A DNA stretch of 64,000 bases from positions 1,240,001 through 1,304,000 of the forward strand of contig WAID01000004.1 of assembly GCA_016584495.1 (NCBI GenBank). Reading direction: 5' to 3'. The notes below the pieces were generated by a model that ran no database searches, was not told the DNA's origin, and saw only the letters and a program-made list of their open reading frames with translations. Origin of the DNA: Celoporthe dispersa. Its lineage: Eukaryota > Ascomycota > Sordariomycetes > Diaporthales > Cryphonectriaceae. The position numbers were made by a program, and so were the translations under genes. Shown here piece after piece: positions 1-13,000 of this stretch. How positions within the stretch are numbered: position 1 is the stretch's first letter; each line of letters starts with the position of its first letter.

Positions 1-2
1 CT

Positions 3-1364
3 TCAAGCTCCGACAGCTCCGACAGCTCCGATGACGATGAATCAGACGTAGAGGAGTCAAAATTGGGTATTGAGGAGACAGCACGGTTACTGATGGAGGC
101 AGACGGAGGAAGTGATGACGAGATGGATGGTGCACGGGCGGCGAGGCAGGCTGCAGGTGTGCGCACTAAGAATGAGCAACCCGACGAGCCTGAGCCAATG
201 CCCGACATCAAGATCGCAGCAGATGAGGCCATCATACCACTCGGAATCGTGCAGCACATCGTTGAGGGCACACAGATCGTTATCGAAGCTCTTCGAGACA
301 ACACCGCCAACACCGTCCTCGATCGTGGTACTCCGTTGTGTAAAGAGGATCGGACCGTCCTCGGCGCTGTTCACGACACCATCGCTACTGTCCACAAGCC
401 CATGTACATCCTCAAAGCTAGGAGTGAAGAGGAGGTCAGGGCGGCCGGGCTGGAGAGGGGCACACAGATCTGGTACCCAAAGTCACTCGCGAACCTCGTG
501 TTCCCCTCACAGCTCAGGCAGGAGAAGGGGTCCGATGCCAGCAACTTGCATGACGAGGAGGTTGGGCCGGACGAGATGGAGTACTCGGATGACGAGCAGG
601 AGCAAGCTCACAAGCGAGAGAAGAAGAATCGCAAGCGAGGCAAGGGCAGGTCCAACAACAAGGGCGACGACCACGACTGGCGCACTGCCAATACCAACGG
701 CGATGGCAATCTGAAGTATGACGACGACGACGACGGTCCCTACAAGCCCTTGCCACGACCAGCCAACTTCGGGATGGGTCTACCTCCTCCCCCGCCCCCA
801 GGAGTGTCGGCCTTCTCAGCCACACACGGCGGCCGCGGTGGCCAGCATCAGGGCCGGCGTGGAGATTCCCGCGGCCGCGGCGGCCGAGGAAGGGGCTTCA
901 GCGGGCGAGGCCGTGGCTCTCATGGGCACAGCGCGCACCAGTCGATCCCGCAGCCTCAGAACAACTACCAGCCGCCTCCTCCCTTCGCGACGAACCCACC
1001 TCCCGTGCCAGGCCAGTGGCCATTCCCAATCCCGCCTGTGCCTCCTCAGTTCGGCGGATCTGCACCTTCCAACCCCAGCACATCCAGCGCAGGCTACGCG
1101 ATGCCAAACTGGGGTGCTGCGGGCCAGTCTGCACCGTTCCCGTTCCCATCAGTACCTCCCGTGCCGAACTGGCCCAACTCAACAGCGCAGAGGCCACCCC
1201 AGCAGGCAAGCTATTCACCGCCGACGGGAGGATACAGCATGCCCGTGCCGTATCCTCCAAATGGGGCGGCGAACGCCTCGGCGGCGCCAAACAGCTACCA
1301 GTATCCCAACTACTACGGTGGCGGACAGGCCCAGAACGGTCAACCGCAGCAGCGTTGGGGGTAG
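3..1364 (+). CDS. NAF1: NAF1-like H/ACA snoRNP assembly factor (5' partial)
   Basis: Naf1 is a nuclear, Gar1-related protein that chaperones assembly of H/ACA box snoRNPs with the pseudouridine synthase. The frame is open to the left edge and ends at TAG 1362-1364, giving about 453 visible residues. The visible N-terminus is a Ser/Asp/Glu-rich acidic tract. The Gar1/Naf1 core follows at about 225-530 and contains the segments IPLGIVQHIVEGTQIVIEAL, VLDRGTPL, GAVHDTIATVHKPMYIL and LANLVFPSQL. A Lys/Arg-rich patch (KREKKNRKRGKGR), an RGG-type patch near 830-920 and a long Pro/Gly/Asn/Gln-rich tail complete the protein. Acidic start, Gar1 core, basic patch and proline-rich tail are the layout expected for fungal Naf1. 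The apparent start at 63 is a TTG codon; the real start lies outside the window. Confidence 0.88.
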   Translation, partial: SSSDSSDSSDDDESDVEESKLGIEETARLLMEADGGSDDEMDGARAARQAAGVRTKNEQPDEPEPMPDIKIAADEAIIPLGIVQHIVEGTQIVIEALRDNTANTVLDRGTPLCKEDRTVLGAVHDTIATVHKPMYILKARSEEEVRAAGLERGTQIWYPKSLANLVFPSQLRQEKGSDASNLHDEEVGPDEMEYSDDEQEQAHKREKKNRKRGKGRSNNKGDDHDWRTANTNGDGNLKYDDDDDGPYKPLPRPANFGMGLPPPPPPGVSAFSATHGGRGGQHQGRRGDSRGRGGRGRGFSGRGRGSHGHSAHQSIPQPQNNYQPPPPFATNPPPVPGQWPFPIPPVPPQFGGSAPSNPSTSSAGYAMPNWGAAGQSAPFPFPSVPPVPNWPNSTAQRPPQQASYSPPTGGYSMPVPYPPNGAANASAAPNSYQYPNYYGGGQAQNGQPQQRWG

Positions 1365-4072
1365 GATGCCCAACGAGCTCTCAAGGCCATGAGGCTTGCC
1401 GCACAGAAGTCGCACGGGTGCGAGTCAGTCCTGGATGGTCAGGGTGACGGCGACGACCAAGATCGACGAGCTCATTAGGTGATGAGGCGCCGATCTCCCC
1501 GAACAAGGGGATGGAGACATAGCAGCACGTCATGAACGTTTATCACCCTGGGACTTGCGCGGTGAGAGACAACCACACGGGTGCCTCAAAAGGGTAGGTT
1601 AGCTGAGCCAGCCACACCGGGTGGACAGCATCAAGTCATGCTGTATCACCGTGATAGGGAATACCACCCCGCAGAATTGTCATACACTGTCGCCACACGG
1701 CATATAGGACCCATATTCTTCTTTACCTGAACAAGAAGACAATACATCCGAGTCAAATGTTTTCGTCATAACTGCCTACCTGGTCAGAGTCATGTTTCTA
1801 TCAAATGCAGTGACTGGTGGCCACTCAGGCGCCAACAAGGCCTAGCCTCACGCCCTGAAACGTCTTGCTGGGCAGCGCACGGGCAAGATGATCGACTGCA
1901 AAACCGCCACGAGGGCCCGGGTCATTAGCTCTGTGCATCCTGAGTCGTGAGATGTGATACCCAGCAGCACCAGCGCAGGCAGAGAGAGTGCCGAGTCCTC
2001 TGCGGATCGCAAGCAGCCTTTGTCCATAGCGATGTGACGAAGATCGCCGCCACACCTCATCGCGTCATGATCAGAGACCAAGTGCCGCGTCCCAAGGTGC
2101 TCAAAAATATCGCATCGCAATCTTAATCCGCAGCAACGGGCGCTCATCACCTCCGCTTAAAGAGATGATGATCTGACCCAGATGAGGCCGTCGGTCGGGG
2201 AGGGTGTTTGGCCACGAGGGAAAAAGCTCCATTAAGCTTGACTACTTACTAGCACTGCAATAGGGAGGGTTCCACCGACCCGGCGGCCCCCCCCCTCCCC
2301 CAAATCTCCTCTCTCTCGCTGTCCCTAGTGGCCGCTCCCATCAGCTCGTCCCCTGCCGTGCAGCTTGCCAGCTGATAAGGATCGTCGTCGAGCTGCCCTC
2401 GCTGCTGTGGGGGCCGGGACGCCGGAATCCGACCATGCTCAGCAGCTCAGCGGGGTGGGATTAATTTGAGAGAGCACAGGACAGGTCGCGCACACTGCCC
2501 CCAGGGCCAGAACTCCGCCGACAAAGACGTACGCTAGTCATGAGCAAGCAGGTCTGTTGGTATCTGCTGGCTGAGGCTGACCTCTTTTCCTCTTTTCCTC
2601 TTGTTCTTTTTTTTCTTCTTTTTCTTTCTTTCCTCTGACCACTTACTGCCCTGTTCTCTCTCTCTCTCTCTCCTCTGCTCTCTTATGCTAAAGACGAGCG
2701 ACAAAAAATGCTGCTGGACTGTAATGAAATTAGTGATCCATCACAGATACGGATACGATCTGACCGAGGCTATCCCGTCGGGCCTCAAGGGCCCTGCATA
2801 GTACTAGCTGATGACAGGTAGGGAGAGAGAGAGAGAGAGAACTAACCATAAGACCGAAGCAGGGAGGCCCGTCATACCATGTCACCACCACATGCATGAA
2901 TATTGACCACCTGGAGGGAGGGTCTTGTCATCTTCCCAATCCAACAAGAGGAATGATGTCGACGATCCTTGGCGGCCAGAATGCCCTTGTGCTACCATAC
3001 TGTCATGATATTATGTATTGTGATCAGACGAACACGGCAGGGATCAGCCTGGAGTAGGGAGAAGAGGGAGGAGGGAGCGGGAGAAGGAAAAAAAAAAAGA
3101 AAAAGGTTTCCAAAAATGATCCCTGGCTTGTCCCATCTCGCTTAGCTCGCACGCGATGGGTCCATCCGTCCGGCTGACCAATGACTGGGGACCTGTGCCT
3201 GAAGAGTGGCATGGGCCGTGGGTTGTTTCATGTGGAGACGTAGTACTATGGTAGCAGCTGGAGCTGGCGGCGCCCGGGCCAAACCCGGGAAGAAGAGTGT
3301 CTCGCGGGTCCATGTTCGTCTCTTCTTTCTGTTTCTCTCCTTCAGTTGTTTTTTCTTTCTTTGTTTTTCTCCGCGACCGACGCTATGGCAGCAGGTCCCC
3401 ACCTGGTCGACCACGAGATGGCCATGCCACCATGGACTCCTCCGCCTTCCCTGTCGCTATTACCATCCATCTTACTAGCATGGCATGACATGACATTGCA
3501 TGGCAGGTCAGCCTCTCGACGGACCACTCGATCGGGGAGACAAATTATCTAGCTGCATGTTCCATAGCTCTCGTTCCTTTCCCTCCCCACCCCTTGCGCT
3601 CTCGAGACCGAGAATGGTAAACCAGACCCTTTGTGCCCTGAGGCGGTTGGTGCCTCTTGTGCTATGGTTTGTCCGACGGCCCCGCCTCGTCCGTGGAAAG
3701 GCATCCCTGGACACATGCTTTTTTGTTGCTTGTGCCAAACGCCCAACGGCGCAAAGAACCGGCCCCCTGGCAGCTGGACCTTGACCCTGGTCCGCTGGCC
3801 CAATGTTCCCCCTCCCAACGGTTCTCGCCCTGGTGAGGACAGAAAGTCAAGTCAGTCAGTCAGCACTCGAGGGACCACACCACCCTCATCTCACTCTTGA
3901 ATCTTACTGCAGGCACACCTGCACTTCTGCAAGGCCCCCCTCCCCTTTCACAACCTCGTCCCACCCTTCCCAACCAACCAATCTTTAGTTAGGTGGATTC
4001 TGACATTGGGTCCTCGGCGGGTCTTGCTGTCTATCTTACAGTTTACTACTATAGTACCATAGTATTACGCAG

Positions 4073-4109
<37 letters not shown>

Positions 4110-5202
4110 CCACCCAGACCCGAGCCTCCCCCCTCTTCCAAAGGTACTGGTGTATTACTGTAATAGGTATCATGGTAGTAGTGAGCGTAACTCCACCTCC
4201 CAGGCATAGCACTTCAGGACGGTCCTAGTACGTACCATAGTACATTGGTACATGCACACACCCAGGCACTACAGGCACAGCCTCTCAAGTGCTGATCTAT
4301 CAGATCCTCCCAACGCCATCCCATGTGGTCCATTGCTTCCTTCCCGTCCCTCTTTTTGGAACCCACCCCCGTTCTTTTCTCGCCTCGTTGCGTACCGCCG
4401 ACTGCGCCGTCGCTCACACCGGTTTTGGTTTTTGGTTTTTTTTTGTGGTGCTCCTTTCACCAGAGATCTCTCGTGCAGGTCGGCGTGGTAGCCTTTTCCT
4501 TCCCTTGTTGTTGTTGTGCGTGCGTGCGTGCGTGAGAAGGAACACAACCTTTTTTTTTCCCGTCTCCCTCTCTGCAGAGAGAAACCCTCCTTCCTCGCCT
4601 TTGAACTTTTAATTTTTTTTTTGTTGTCCCCCTGTATTATCGATAATACCAGCTTTCACGTCACACACACAAACGCGCACTCGGCCACCCCAGCTGGCCT
4701 CGCTCGCCCTCTCTTTGCGACCTTCTATCTGCTTCGGCGCGCCTACCAGGCGAGATAATCAATCGTAATCGATTCCTTCCTTTTTGGTCCCCCCCCGCCC
4801 ACCAAGCTGCTCGACCGTCAGGCGAGCCTTACTCTTCTTCCACTTCTTCTTTGCCCGGTCAGCTCAGCTCTCAGCCTGTTCTCATAACCCAGAGCCTCTT
4901 TTTGGTCTTGTTCTATTCTTTCCTTCTTTCCTTTCTGAATTACCCACGCTTTCTGCCTTGCGAACAAGACAGAGCAAGCCAAGAGGCCAGTCTTGACGTT
5001 GCTTCCCGGTCAAGCGAAAGACAAACAACAGCAAAACCCAATGAGCCGTCGCCAAATTGTTTTCCGGTTTCCGTGTGCGACATAGCTCTTACCGTTCCGC
5101 CTTGTTTGCATCTACCGACTTTGGCACTTCACCTGCCCAGCGGACCTGCAGACGAGCCAAGATCTGTTGTGAGTGTCGGGGATCTTTGCGCGGACGGCCG
5201 AG
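1365..5202. other. Long gene-free interval upstream of the SH3 membrane-protein gene
   Basis: About 3.8 kb with no credible gene. It holds low-complexity DNA: a T/C-rich stretch near 2580-2670, a GA run near 2823-2840, a TG dinucleotide run near 4075-4107 and many pyrimidine tracts from 4300 to 5000. The small ORFs here are composed of these tracts and show no protein-like features. The pyrimidine-rich last kilobase before ATG 5203 would suit a long promoter and 5' leader for the downstream gene (inference). Confidence 0.6.
4075..4107. repeat. TG dinucleotide microsatellite
   Basis: An uninterrupted run of about 16 TG units in the non-coding interval upstream of the SH3 membrane-protein gene. 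Confidence 0.95.
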
Positions 5203-7298
5203 ATGCCTCAGAGACGCGGCCATGGCCACGCGAGGCCGCGGGATGTTGCCCTGAATGGTCCTCGGGACCAGCCCGTCATAATACCCATCATCGAGAAGAG
5301 GGGGATCGTCACCGTCTACACGACTCTCACCTCATCCGGCTGGACGGGTGACCTGACCACATTGCCGACGGGGGAATCCAGCACCAAGGACAGCAAGGAA
5401 ACTACGACGACAACCGATGAGGCCGAGAAGTCGAGGGACCCCAAGGGGATCGCGAAGGGCGTCGTCACCACCAGTTCCACTACAACGCTGCCAACAGCCA
5501 TCGACAGTGTCTCGTCGGGCACAATAGCACCGAGTGGGGCGCTCATGACAGAATCAAACAGTGCTGTCGCGAGTACGACGACCGCGGCAACATCGACGGC
5601 AGCTTCGACCTCGAGCTCGAACACCGCAGCCGCAGCCGCAGCCTCGGCGTCCACGACAGCTGCTGCGTCCTCCAGCAAATCCTCGGGCTCTGACGACGTC
5701 GCGACCAAGGCCGGCATTGCGCTGGGCGTCCTGGGCGGTCTCTTCGTCGTACTCGTCCTGGTGTACTGGATGATCGTGCGCCGGCGGAAGCAGCTCGAGG
5801 AGCAGCAGCGCAGGGCGGTCGATGACGAGAAGCTCGGCGGATCAGAAGACGACAGCCCTGCCAGCGCGACCGCGGCAGAGGCTCCTCAGCTCCAGGCCCT
5901 GCGGCCCATTACTGAGTTGTTCACCGGCATGGGCGAGCCAGGTCAGGCCAATCAGCAGAACAACAAGTCGACCGCGATGGCTGCCGGCCCCACGGCAAAG
6001 CGTGCTCCTGGTACCAGCCCGTGGGAGCGCCCGATGACAAGCGACAGCTCGAGCGACCAGGATCCTTTCGGGCGGAACGCGCTGGTGCTGGAGGACCCCG
6101 GCACGCCCAGGGACGCCATGGGCCCTATGACGCCTATCAGCGAAGCGAGCACGCACGGCGCTTCGCCGGAGCAAAGAGCCGGCCTGGCCCCGGCGCCCCG
6201 CGTCTCTGCGCTCACCGCGAACACGGCCACCACCGGTAGGGTGTCTGCCATTACGATGGACAGTGCTACCGTGCCGCCACTCGTGACGAGCACCCTGCCT
6301 CGCTCACCACCCCACTCTGCCGAGGTCTCTCCTATCGAGTCTGCAGAAGACGTTCCCGTGGGGCAGGCCATCACGTCCACCGAGCCGACCCCATTTACCG
6401 AAGACGATGGCGCTTTCTTGTCTACCATGGAGCGCCAGCCTTCCGAGCGCAGACAGTCCGTGCGGAAGGAGAACGTCCCGGCGCCTCTCGACCTGACGCT
6501 TCCTCCCAAGCTGTCGGCTGTGCCGCCCAGCCCTTCAGGCACCGAGTTCAGTATGGACGAGCTCGAGCCGGGCCAGTCTCCTATAGCCTCTGCCAGCGCA
6601 GCCGCGATTGCTGCGGCGGGCGGGCCTACCAACTCAACAGTCCACCGCGTCCAGCTCGACTTCAAGCCTGGTCTGGACGACGAGATGGGCCTCCAGGCCG
6701 GTCAGCTCGTCAGGCTGCTCCACGAGTACGACGACGGATGGGTAAGTTCTTGTCCCCCCTATCTGACCCCGCGCGCGATCTCAAGCTAACCCCCTGCCCA
6801 GGCCCTCTGCATCCGCCTCGACCGCTCTGAACAAGGCGTCGTGCCGCGCACCTGCCTGTCGACACGACCCGTCAAGCCCCGAACACCACCTCACGGAGGT
6901 GTCCCAAGAGACCACCAATCAACCCCCAAGGCAGACCCCGAGGCCCGTCAGTCAGCAGCCAGCGCAGCCAGCGCAGCCAGCACGGTCCCGGCCCGAACTA
7001 TCCACCGGCAGGCAGACCCATGGGACCTCCGGGCTCCCAGCCCTACCCTCCTGGCCCTCCTGGACAGCGCGGTCCAGGATATATGCGCCCGATGGGCCCT
7101 GGCGGCCGGTCCATGGGCCCAGGGTCTCGACCACAGTCCCCGGGCGGGTCTAGCCAACGAGCTCAGTCTCCCAGCGGCACGGGCAGGAAACATAGCCCTC
7201 CGGGACCAAGCAACAGGCAACAGGAATACCGACCCAGCCCTGATAACCGATATCGGGACCCTGCTACAGGCAACGCAGCCCCCGGACAAGCCTACTGA
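5203..7298 (+). CDS. Single-pass membrane protein with SH3 domain (Fus1-like layout), one frame break
   Basis: Exon 1 is 5203-6741 and exon 2 is 6802-7298, with intron GTAAGT...CCCAG. The first ATG is 5203; upstream codons in frame are non-ATG. The N-terminal part is Thr/Ser/Ala-rich, followed by one transmembrane helix near residues 170-195 (GIALGVLGGLFVVLVLVYWM) and a basic stop-transfer sequence. A long disordered Ser/Pro-rich cytoplasmic region follows. An SH3 domain spans the intron: VQLDFKPGLDDEMGLQAGQ, EYDDGW, then ALCIRLDRSEQGVVPRTCL. The tail is Pro/Gly-rich. SH3 is read in one frame and the Pro/Gly tail (QPYPPGPPGQ, ending at 7298) in another, so a single-base break lies around 6870-6930. 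About 678 residues. A scaffold or signalling role at the plasma membrane is inferred from the layout. Confidence 0.72.
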
Positions 7299-8038
7299 GT
7301 GGCCAGCGCCCTTTCCACAAGATCCGCCTGCTCGTGGCGGTTAATTCAAGCAGACGATATGGCGCAAGCCAGCTCGATGGCGTTATGTTGAAGTTCCACA
7401 GATGATTTACCATACTATCAGCACTCTTTCGTGTCTCTTCACTTCGATTCTCCTTTCTTTTTTTATTATATATTCTTTTTTTTTTTTGGACCCCCAGGTA
7501 GAGAGATTCATGCACTTATGAGCCGAGACTTCTACGGATGACACTCATTTCCCCAAATTTTCCCACCTTTTTTTGTTTCTTTTCATTCTTCACATTCACT
7601 TCGAATCAGGTACCTTGTTATACTTCCCAAAATACCCACCCTTTATGTACTTGTACGGCATCCTCGGGGGATTTGCAACATGCCGGCATCGAGAGAGGAT
7701 GAACGGCCGCATCACAGGAGGAAGGAATAGATGGATCAATGTGCACACATGGGGTGAACACATGGGCATCCTGTTAATCTTCATGTCCGCATGGCCGTTA
7801 TTTTACTTATTCTCCAACGGAGCTCCGGCTAGAGTTAAAATTTTTTGGTGGGACAGATTTAAGTTACTTCAGACGTCAGGACAGGCTCGGAGTCCTGCGC
7901 CATCAAATACCAAAATTTTCATTGCAAGCCCGTTACCAGCTTTATACTGAAAGTTATTTGTACGCGATGGAGGCTGACCTCCACTTTTTATCTGTTCCCT
8001 TCCCCGTGTCCCTGTTCAGGCAGCTGGCTCATGTTCTC
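7299..8038. other. Convergent 3' region
   Basis: Lies between the SH3 membrane-protein gene and the convergent cupin gene. It is AT-rich with poly-T tracts near 7460-7490 and 7565-7575. No gene was recognised. Confidence 0.5.
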
Positions 8039-8975
8039 CTACTCGTCGTTGCCCGACGGAGGAATATCATCAACCTTGCCAATACCAGCCTCCTTCATGC
8101 GCTCCTCGCCGACGAAAAGAGGCTTGGCATCCTGGAGGCAGAATATCATGCGGGCCCATTCTGTATCGCTGGGGTTCTTCCACGAGTGCATGGTGGCACG
8201 CTGGACGCAGACGTCGCCGGTGTGCATGAGGTGCTCCTCCCCGGAGTCGAAGCCGGCAATGATGCTCCCCCTGGGGCGGAGGGGAGATTGTCAACGACAA
8301 GGTTGAAGGGTAAAAAGGGGAAGGGAAAAAAAAAAAAAAGGAAAAGTAAGAGGGAAATAGGCTACATCTTTGTGTGTGCAGGTGAACTCTTGGAAAAGAG
8401 AAGGCTGGCGTGTGGTTCAACTTACTGCCGTCACGATGCCGTAGTCCACGGATTGGGTGCGGTGCATCATTGCCTGTTGGAAAAGCGTGTGCGGGTGAGT
8501 GAGTGAGTAGGTGGGTGGATACGTATCCAAAAACAGGGGATGCATTTTTGCTCAACTCACCTCATAGCCCGGCGCAAAGTCGACATAGCGCAGGACAGTG
8601 CCGCCGCCGAGGGCGAGACCAGTGCCGCCCTTGGCCATGCGGTCCTTGTGCAGCTTGAGGTCAGCCTCGTCGTTGAGGTCCGTCGGGAACTGGGTCGTCC
8701 AGAGGATGGACATGGCCAGGCGGTCTTGGTCGTAGAGGGCCCACTGGCAGGTGTGTCAGCGGCCCAGGCTGTCTGCGCTGTGAGGTGATGGGAAGAGGCG
8801 GGAGGTGGGAAGGGAAGGGGAACGGGCGGTGCTCACCTTGACAGGCTCGGTGTCCCTGACGACGGCCTTGCCCTCGCCGTTGTGGGGAGGTGATGAGGAC
8901 CTTGACGCCAGGGAGGTCAGAGACCTGGTTCTCGGTCTTGGGGCGGTCTGGTGAGGATGTTGATGATGGTGCCAT
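8039..8975 (-). CDS. Small cupin-domain protein, two single-base frame breaks
   Basis: Four exons on the minus strand: 8975-8837, 8743-8561, 8473-8426, 8270-8039. The start is ATG at 8975 and the product is about 199 residues. The C-terminal half is a one-domain cupin, with GSIIAGFDSGEEHLMHTGDV, VQRATMHSWKNPSDTEWARM and the end KVDDIPPSGNDE. The GDV..Q...HSW arrangement is the usual second cupin motif. Small fungal proteins of this type are widespread and mostly uncharacterised. Two breaks are needed to keep the conserved frame: an apparent extra base in the G run 8884-8887 (exon 1) and another in the C run 8267-8271, exactly at the exon 4 acceptor. It faces the SH3 membrane-protein gene tail to tail. 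Substrate unknown. Confidence 0.7.
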
Positions 8976-10090
8976 CGTGAACCTTGTCGAGTTGGTGTGT
9001 GTGTATGTGTGTGTGTGAGTGTGTGTGTGAGTGTGTGTGTGAGTGTGTGTGTGTGAGATAGAGAGAGAGAGAGAGAGAGAGGGTTTGCTAGGTTGGGTGG
9101 GTGAGTAGGTTTGGACCGGCTGTGTCTGCGAGGCTCATCGATCTAGGGACGAGCTGAAGAGGTATGTCCTTCTCAGGGAATGAGGACATAGACAGACAGA
9201 CGAACAAGACCTCAGGGGAGACGGGAGGGTCTCGCTTATCTCAACCCTCCCTCTCGGGCTGGTGCAGGCCCGCGCCATGGCAACTAGCAGCAGGTGTTTC
9301 CAAATCCTCCGATCCTGTAAGTAGTGTAGGTGCTTTCGGTACGCCTTGCGCGCGTAATCCAGTGGTGATACTATGTAAGAGTATGTGTGCTCACTCGTGT
9401 GTGTATGTGTCACGCTTGCATGCATTGGCATCTCGGAGCCCGAAGGCTGTCTATGTCGCCCCCCTTCTCCTGGGGCCGCCTTTCCTACCTTTACCAGGAA
9501 CGAGCAGGACCAAGAGCTTGTCTACCGGCCCTGTCGAGCTGCGGCACTCATGACACAGGTACACACGCAGATGCCATGCTGGCCCCTGAGCCCCAGAGCT
9601 TTCAGAATCCGGGGAAGGGGAGGGTCTCGGGTGACCCGGGCCCCTCCCTCCCTTCTTCTCTCCCCCTCCATTTGGCGAAGTCGGAACCTTAATTACGTAG
9701 GGCGGGGAGGGGTCACACCCGCCGCTCTGTCTCGAAATCGGAAGCTCGGGTCTCTGCAGCAGGGTATGTGTGGGCGCGTGAGCCACGTCGTAGCTAGGGG
9801 CAAGGGGAGGGAAAGGGGGCGAGTTGGTGTGTCGAGCTTTGCGGATGATTTAGTATGACCCAGTCAGGCTCTGTACTCGGAGATCCTGCCTCGGTTGTTT
9901 TCCATAGTCGCCGGACCGGAGCCGAGGAGAGGGGCAGAGAGCTAGCCTCTGGGGTCTCTTTTCGCCGGCGCGGGGGAAGGGGCGTCCGGGGACTAGGGCC
10001 GATATGTGTGCCGAGTCAACGACAGACGATTCTCCTTTTCTTGTGGGAGGGAAATCTTGAGCTATAGCTGTGGTCTAGAGCTGTACCCTT
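8976..10090. other. Intergenic region with GT and GA microsatellites
   Basis: Promoter side of the cupin gene and 3' side of the ABC transporter. GT-rich repeats occupy about 8994-9056, followed directly by a GA run at about 9057-9082. No gene was recognised in the remainder. This interval is the apparent left border of the biosynthetic region. Confidence 0.55.
8994..9082. repeat. Compound GT/GA microsatellite
   Basis: Interrupted GT repeats followed by an (AG)n run of roughly 12 units, just upstream of the cupin gene start. Confidence 0.85.
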
Positions 10091-13000
10091 CTACTTCGAA
10101 CTCAGGTCCCAGAGTTTCTTGAGCTCGCTGTCACGGTCCAGGAGAGCCTTGGGGCTGTCCCATTCCAGAAGACGACCTCCGCCCATAACAGCAACACGGT
10201 CATAATCCATGACATTTCCGATACGATGGACAACGGCGATGACTGTGCAGCCGATGAAACTCTCGTTGATGACCTGCCTGATGAGCCTCTCCGACCTCTC
10301 ATCCACATTACTGCTCGCCTCATCCAGCAGGACGATCCTCTTGTTAGCCAGCACTGCCCGGGCCAGACAAAGCAGCTGGCGCTGCCCCTGCGAGAGACGT
10401 TCCGCGTCCAGGGGGCTGCTGAGACCACCCATTCTCTCCACGACATCGCCCATATTCAGCCGGGAAAGGACAGACATGATCCGCTCGTCGGTCTGTTCAG
10501 CCCCTGGGACCAAGTTCGTGCGGATGCTGGCGTTCTTCAGGAAGAACGGGCGCTGTGGGACGACAGCCACAGCAGCACGCACGGCATTGCGCTGCAGAGT
10601 GGTGATGTCGACACCATCGAACGCGACGCGAGAGCTCGGGCTGATCTCTAGCATCCGGATGAGCGATGCCAGAAGAGAGCTCTTCCCACACCCGCTTCGG
10701 CCACATATTGCCACCTTGGAGCCGGGGGGGATGTCAAGACTGATCTGGTGTAGTACCGGCACGCCATTCGGTGTGTAGGAGGCCGACAGGCTCTCAATGC
10801 CGATACGCCCGTGAGCTGGCCAGTCTTCGGTGGCAGGCAGCCCAGAAGATGGATGCTCGCTATCGGTCTCCTCGCAGAACGTCTTGGTCCGTGCAACCGC
10901 ACCGAAAGACGTCTCTAGCTGAGTCCAGCCTTGAATGACCAAGGACAGGGACTGGCTAAATGACATCACGTTGAGCAGCGCCAAAGCCACATACTGGGAG
11001 GAGAGTGTTGACCTGAGCTCCACGACCAAGACCATGATGACTGTTACCAGGACAGCGACCATCAAGTCAAGAATCAGTCCCAGCCACCTCTGAATGCAGA
11101 AGAGTAGGTAGTAGGGTCGTTGGGATGCATCAAGGACCTCGAGATACTCTGCTTGGAAGTGCTCCTCCCACGCAAAAGCTCTCACGGTACACAATCCTTG
11201 CAGAAGATCAAGGAACTGGGTGAAGAGAGGTGATTTAGCCTCGAGGTCGAGGACTCGAACCTGACAAGAGGTTCGGAGATAGAATTTCTGCAGGACTGCC
11301 ATCATCCATCAGCAAGAGCAATAGCCAAGGAGAGGGCTGATATGCCGACTCACGCCAAGAGAAGAAGATAACCACAGGTATGGTCGCCACGAAGTAGCCC
11401 GAGAAGACACACATCAGCACAACGCCCATCAGCATGACGATTAGGTTGATCGCGAAATCGATGAGGGCGAAGGGCAGCTCCGTGTCGATTACCGACATGT
11501 CTTGGCTGAAGCGATTCGTCGTGACACCGATATCAGTCTTGGAGAAGAAAGACAGCGGGGCGTCAATGACAGATCTCAACAGCCGGGCGTGGAGGGTCTC
11601 GGAGCTTAGAGGCACCATGACGATGAGGAAGAAATACGCGCCTCCCGTGATCCCGAGAAGAGCCAGGCCGGACAGAAGCCCGTACAGTCCCAGGTAGTAG
11701 TTATTGGTTGACTGGGCGGCAGTCGCGTGGTCGGTCCAGAAGCTCAGCAGCAACTCCGTCATCTTGAAGCTCCCCCCATAGATGACTATGAAGGCCGCAA
11801 ACAAGAGAGAGTTCCAGAGGGGAACAGATCTGAAGTAATATCCGTATGTAGCAAACTCGCCCAGGACTTGCCCGGGCGCCACTGGGTCCTCGATCAAGAC
11901 CGGTGTCTGAGAGGCTGGTGCCTGATCAGATGTTGACGCCTCCGTCTCTGCACCTTGGGAGTTGTTTTGTTCCAGTTCCAGCCCGTGTAGGTAGTCCGTA
12001 TCGAACTGCAGCTGCTCAAAGGACCCTTGATGCAAGATATGACCCGCCTCGTCGAGCGCAATGACATGATCAGCATAAGCTAGTCTGTGGACTGAGGCTC
12101 GGATTAGTATACAGAGGCAAGCGAATGATAACATAGCAGAGACTCACTAGTATTCGTAACACACACGACTGTTGTGCCCATCCGTCGGAACAGGCCCTTT
12201 TCCGCGAAAAGGCTTTGATAGATATGCTCTTCCGTCCTCGCGTCCTGTCCCGCGAATACGTCGTCCAGGAATACCAGGCTTTCCCTTGAATACACTGCCC
12301 GAGCAAGAGCAACTCGCTGCCGTTGACCGCCACTCAAAGAAACGCCGCCGCTGCCTGCCTTTGTGTTGTCTTTCTGGGGGAGCTCACTCAGGTCCCGCTC
12401 CAAGCCGCACGCATACACGACTTCCTTATACCAGTCTGCATCGTAGCTCGAGGCGCCTACGATATTCTCGCAGATTGTCGAGTTTCGTATCCAGGGGTCT
12501 TGGCCGACAAATGCCGCATTGGGGATTGCGGTGTAGATAAAGCCTCCTTTTGGCTGCACTTCACCGAGGAGTGCCTTTATGAGGGTACTCTTACCGCAAC
12601 CCACATGCCCAATTATAAAGGTGAAAAGGGATTTGTGGATGGTGGTGGTGATATTGCTCAGCGTGGGGGACCCGTGATGGGTCCAACCAAAGCTGGCACC
12701 TTCCACGACGACCAAGGGGCCTCCTGATGCCACACTGGAACCTGCCACAAGGGCTGGAAGCTCAATCGAATCGGTTCTCGCTTCCGGAGACGAGGTAGTG
12801 CTGGGCCGGCTGCCTTCGCTCTGGTAACGCTGGCTCAGAGGGAGCCTGTAGTCCTCGCAGCTTTCTGACAACAAGAAGCTCTGGATACGATCTAGACATG
12901 CCAGTGCGGCACTGATCATGGGAATGGTGCGGATCACTGTTACCAGCGGATCGGATAAAAGATAGATCAACGAAAGCGAAGTGTATGCGGACGCGGTGTT

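Noticed and set aside
5952..6665. 237-codon minus-strand ORF
   Set aside because: Antisense to the disordered Ser/Pro-rich part of the SH3 membrane protein; composition is the complement of that region.
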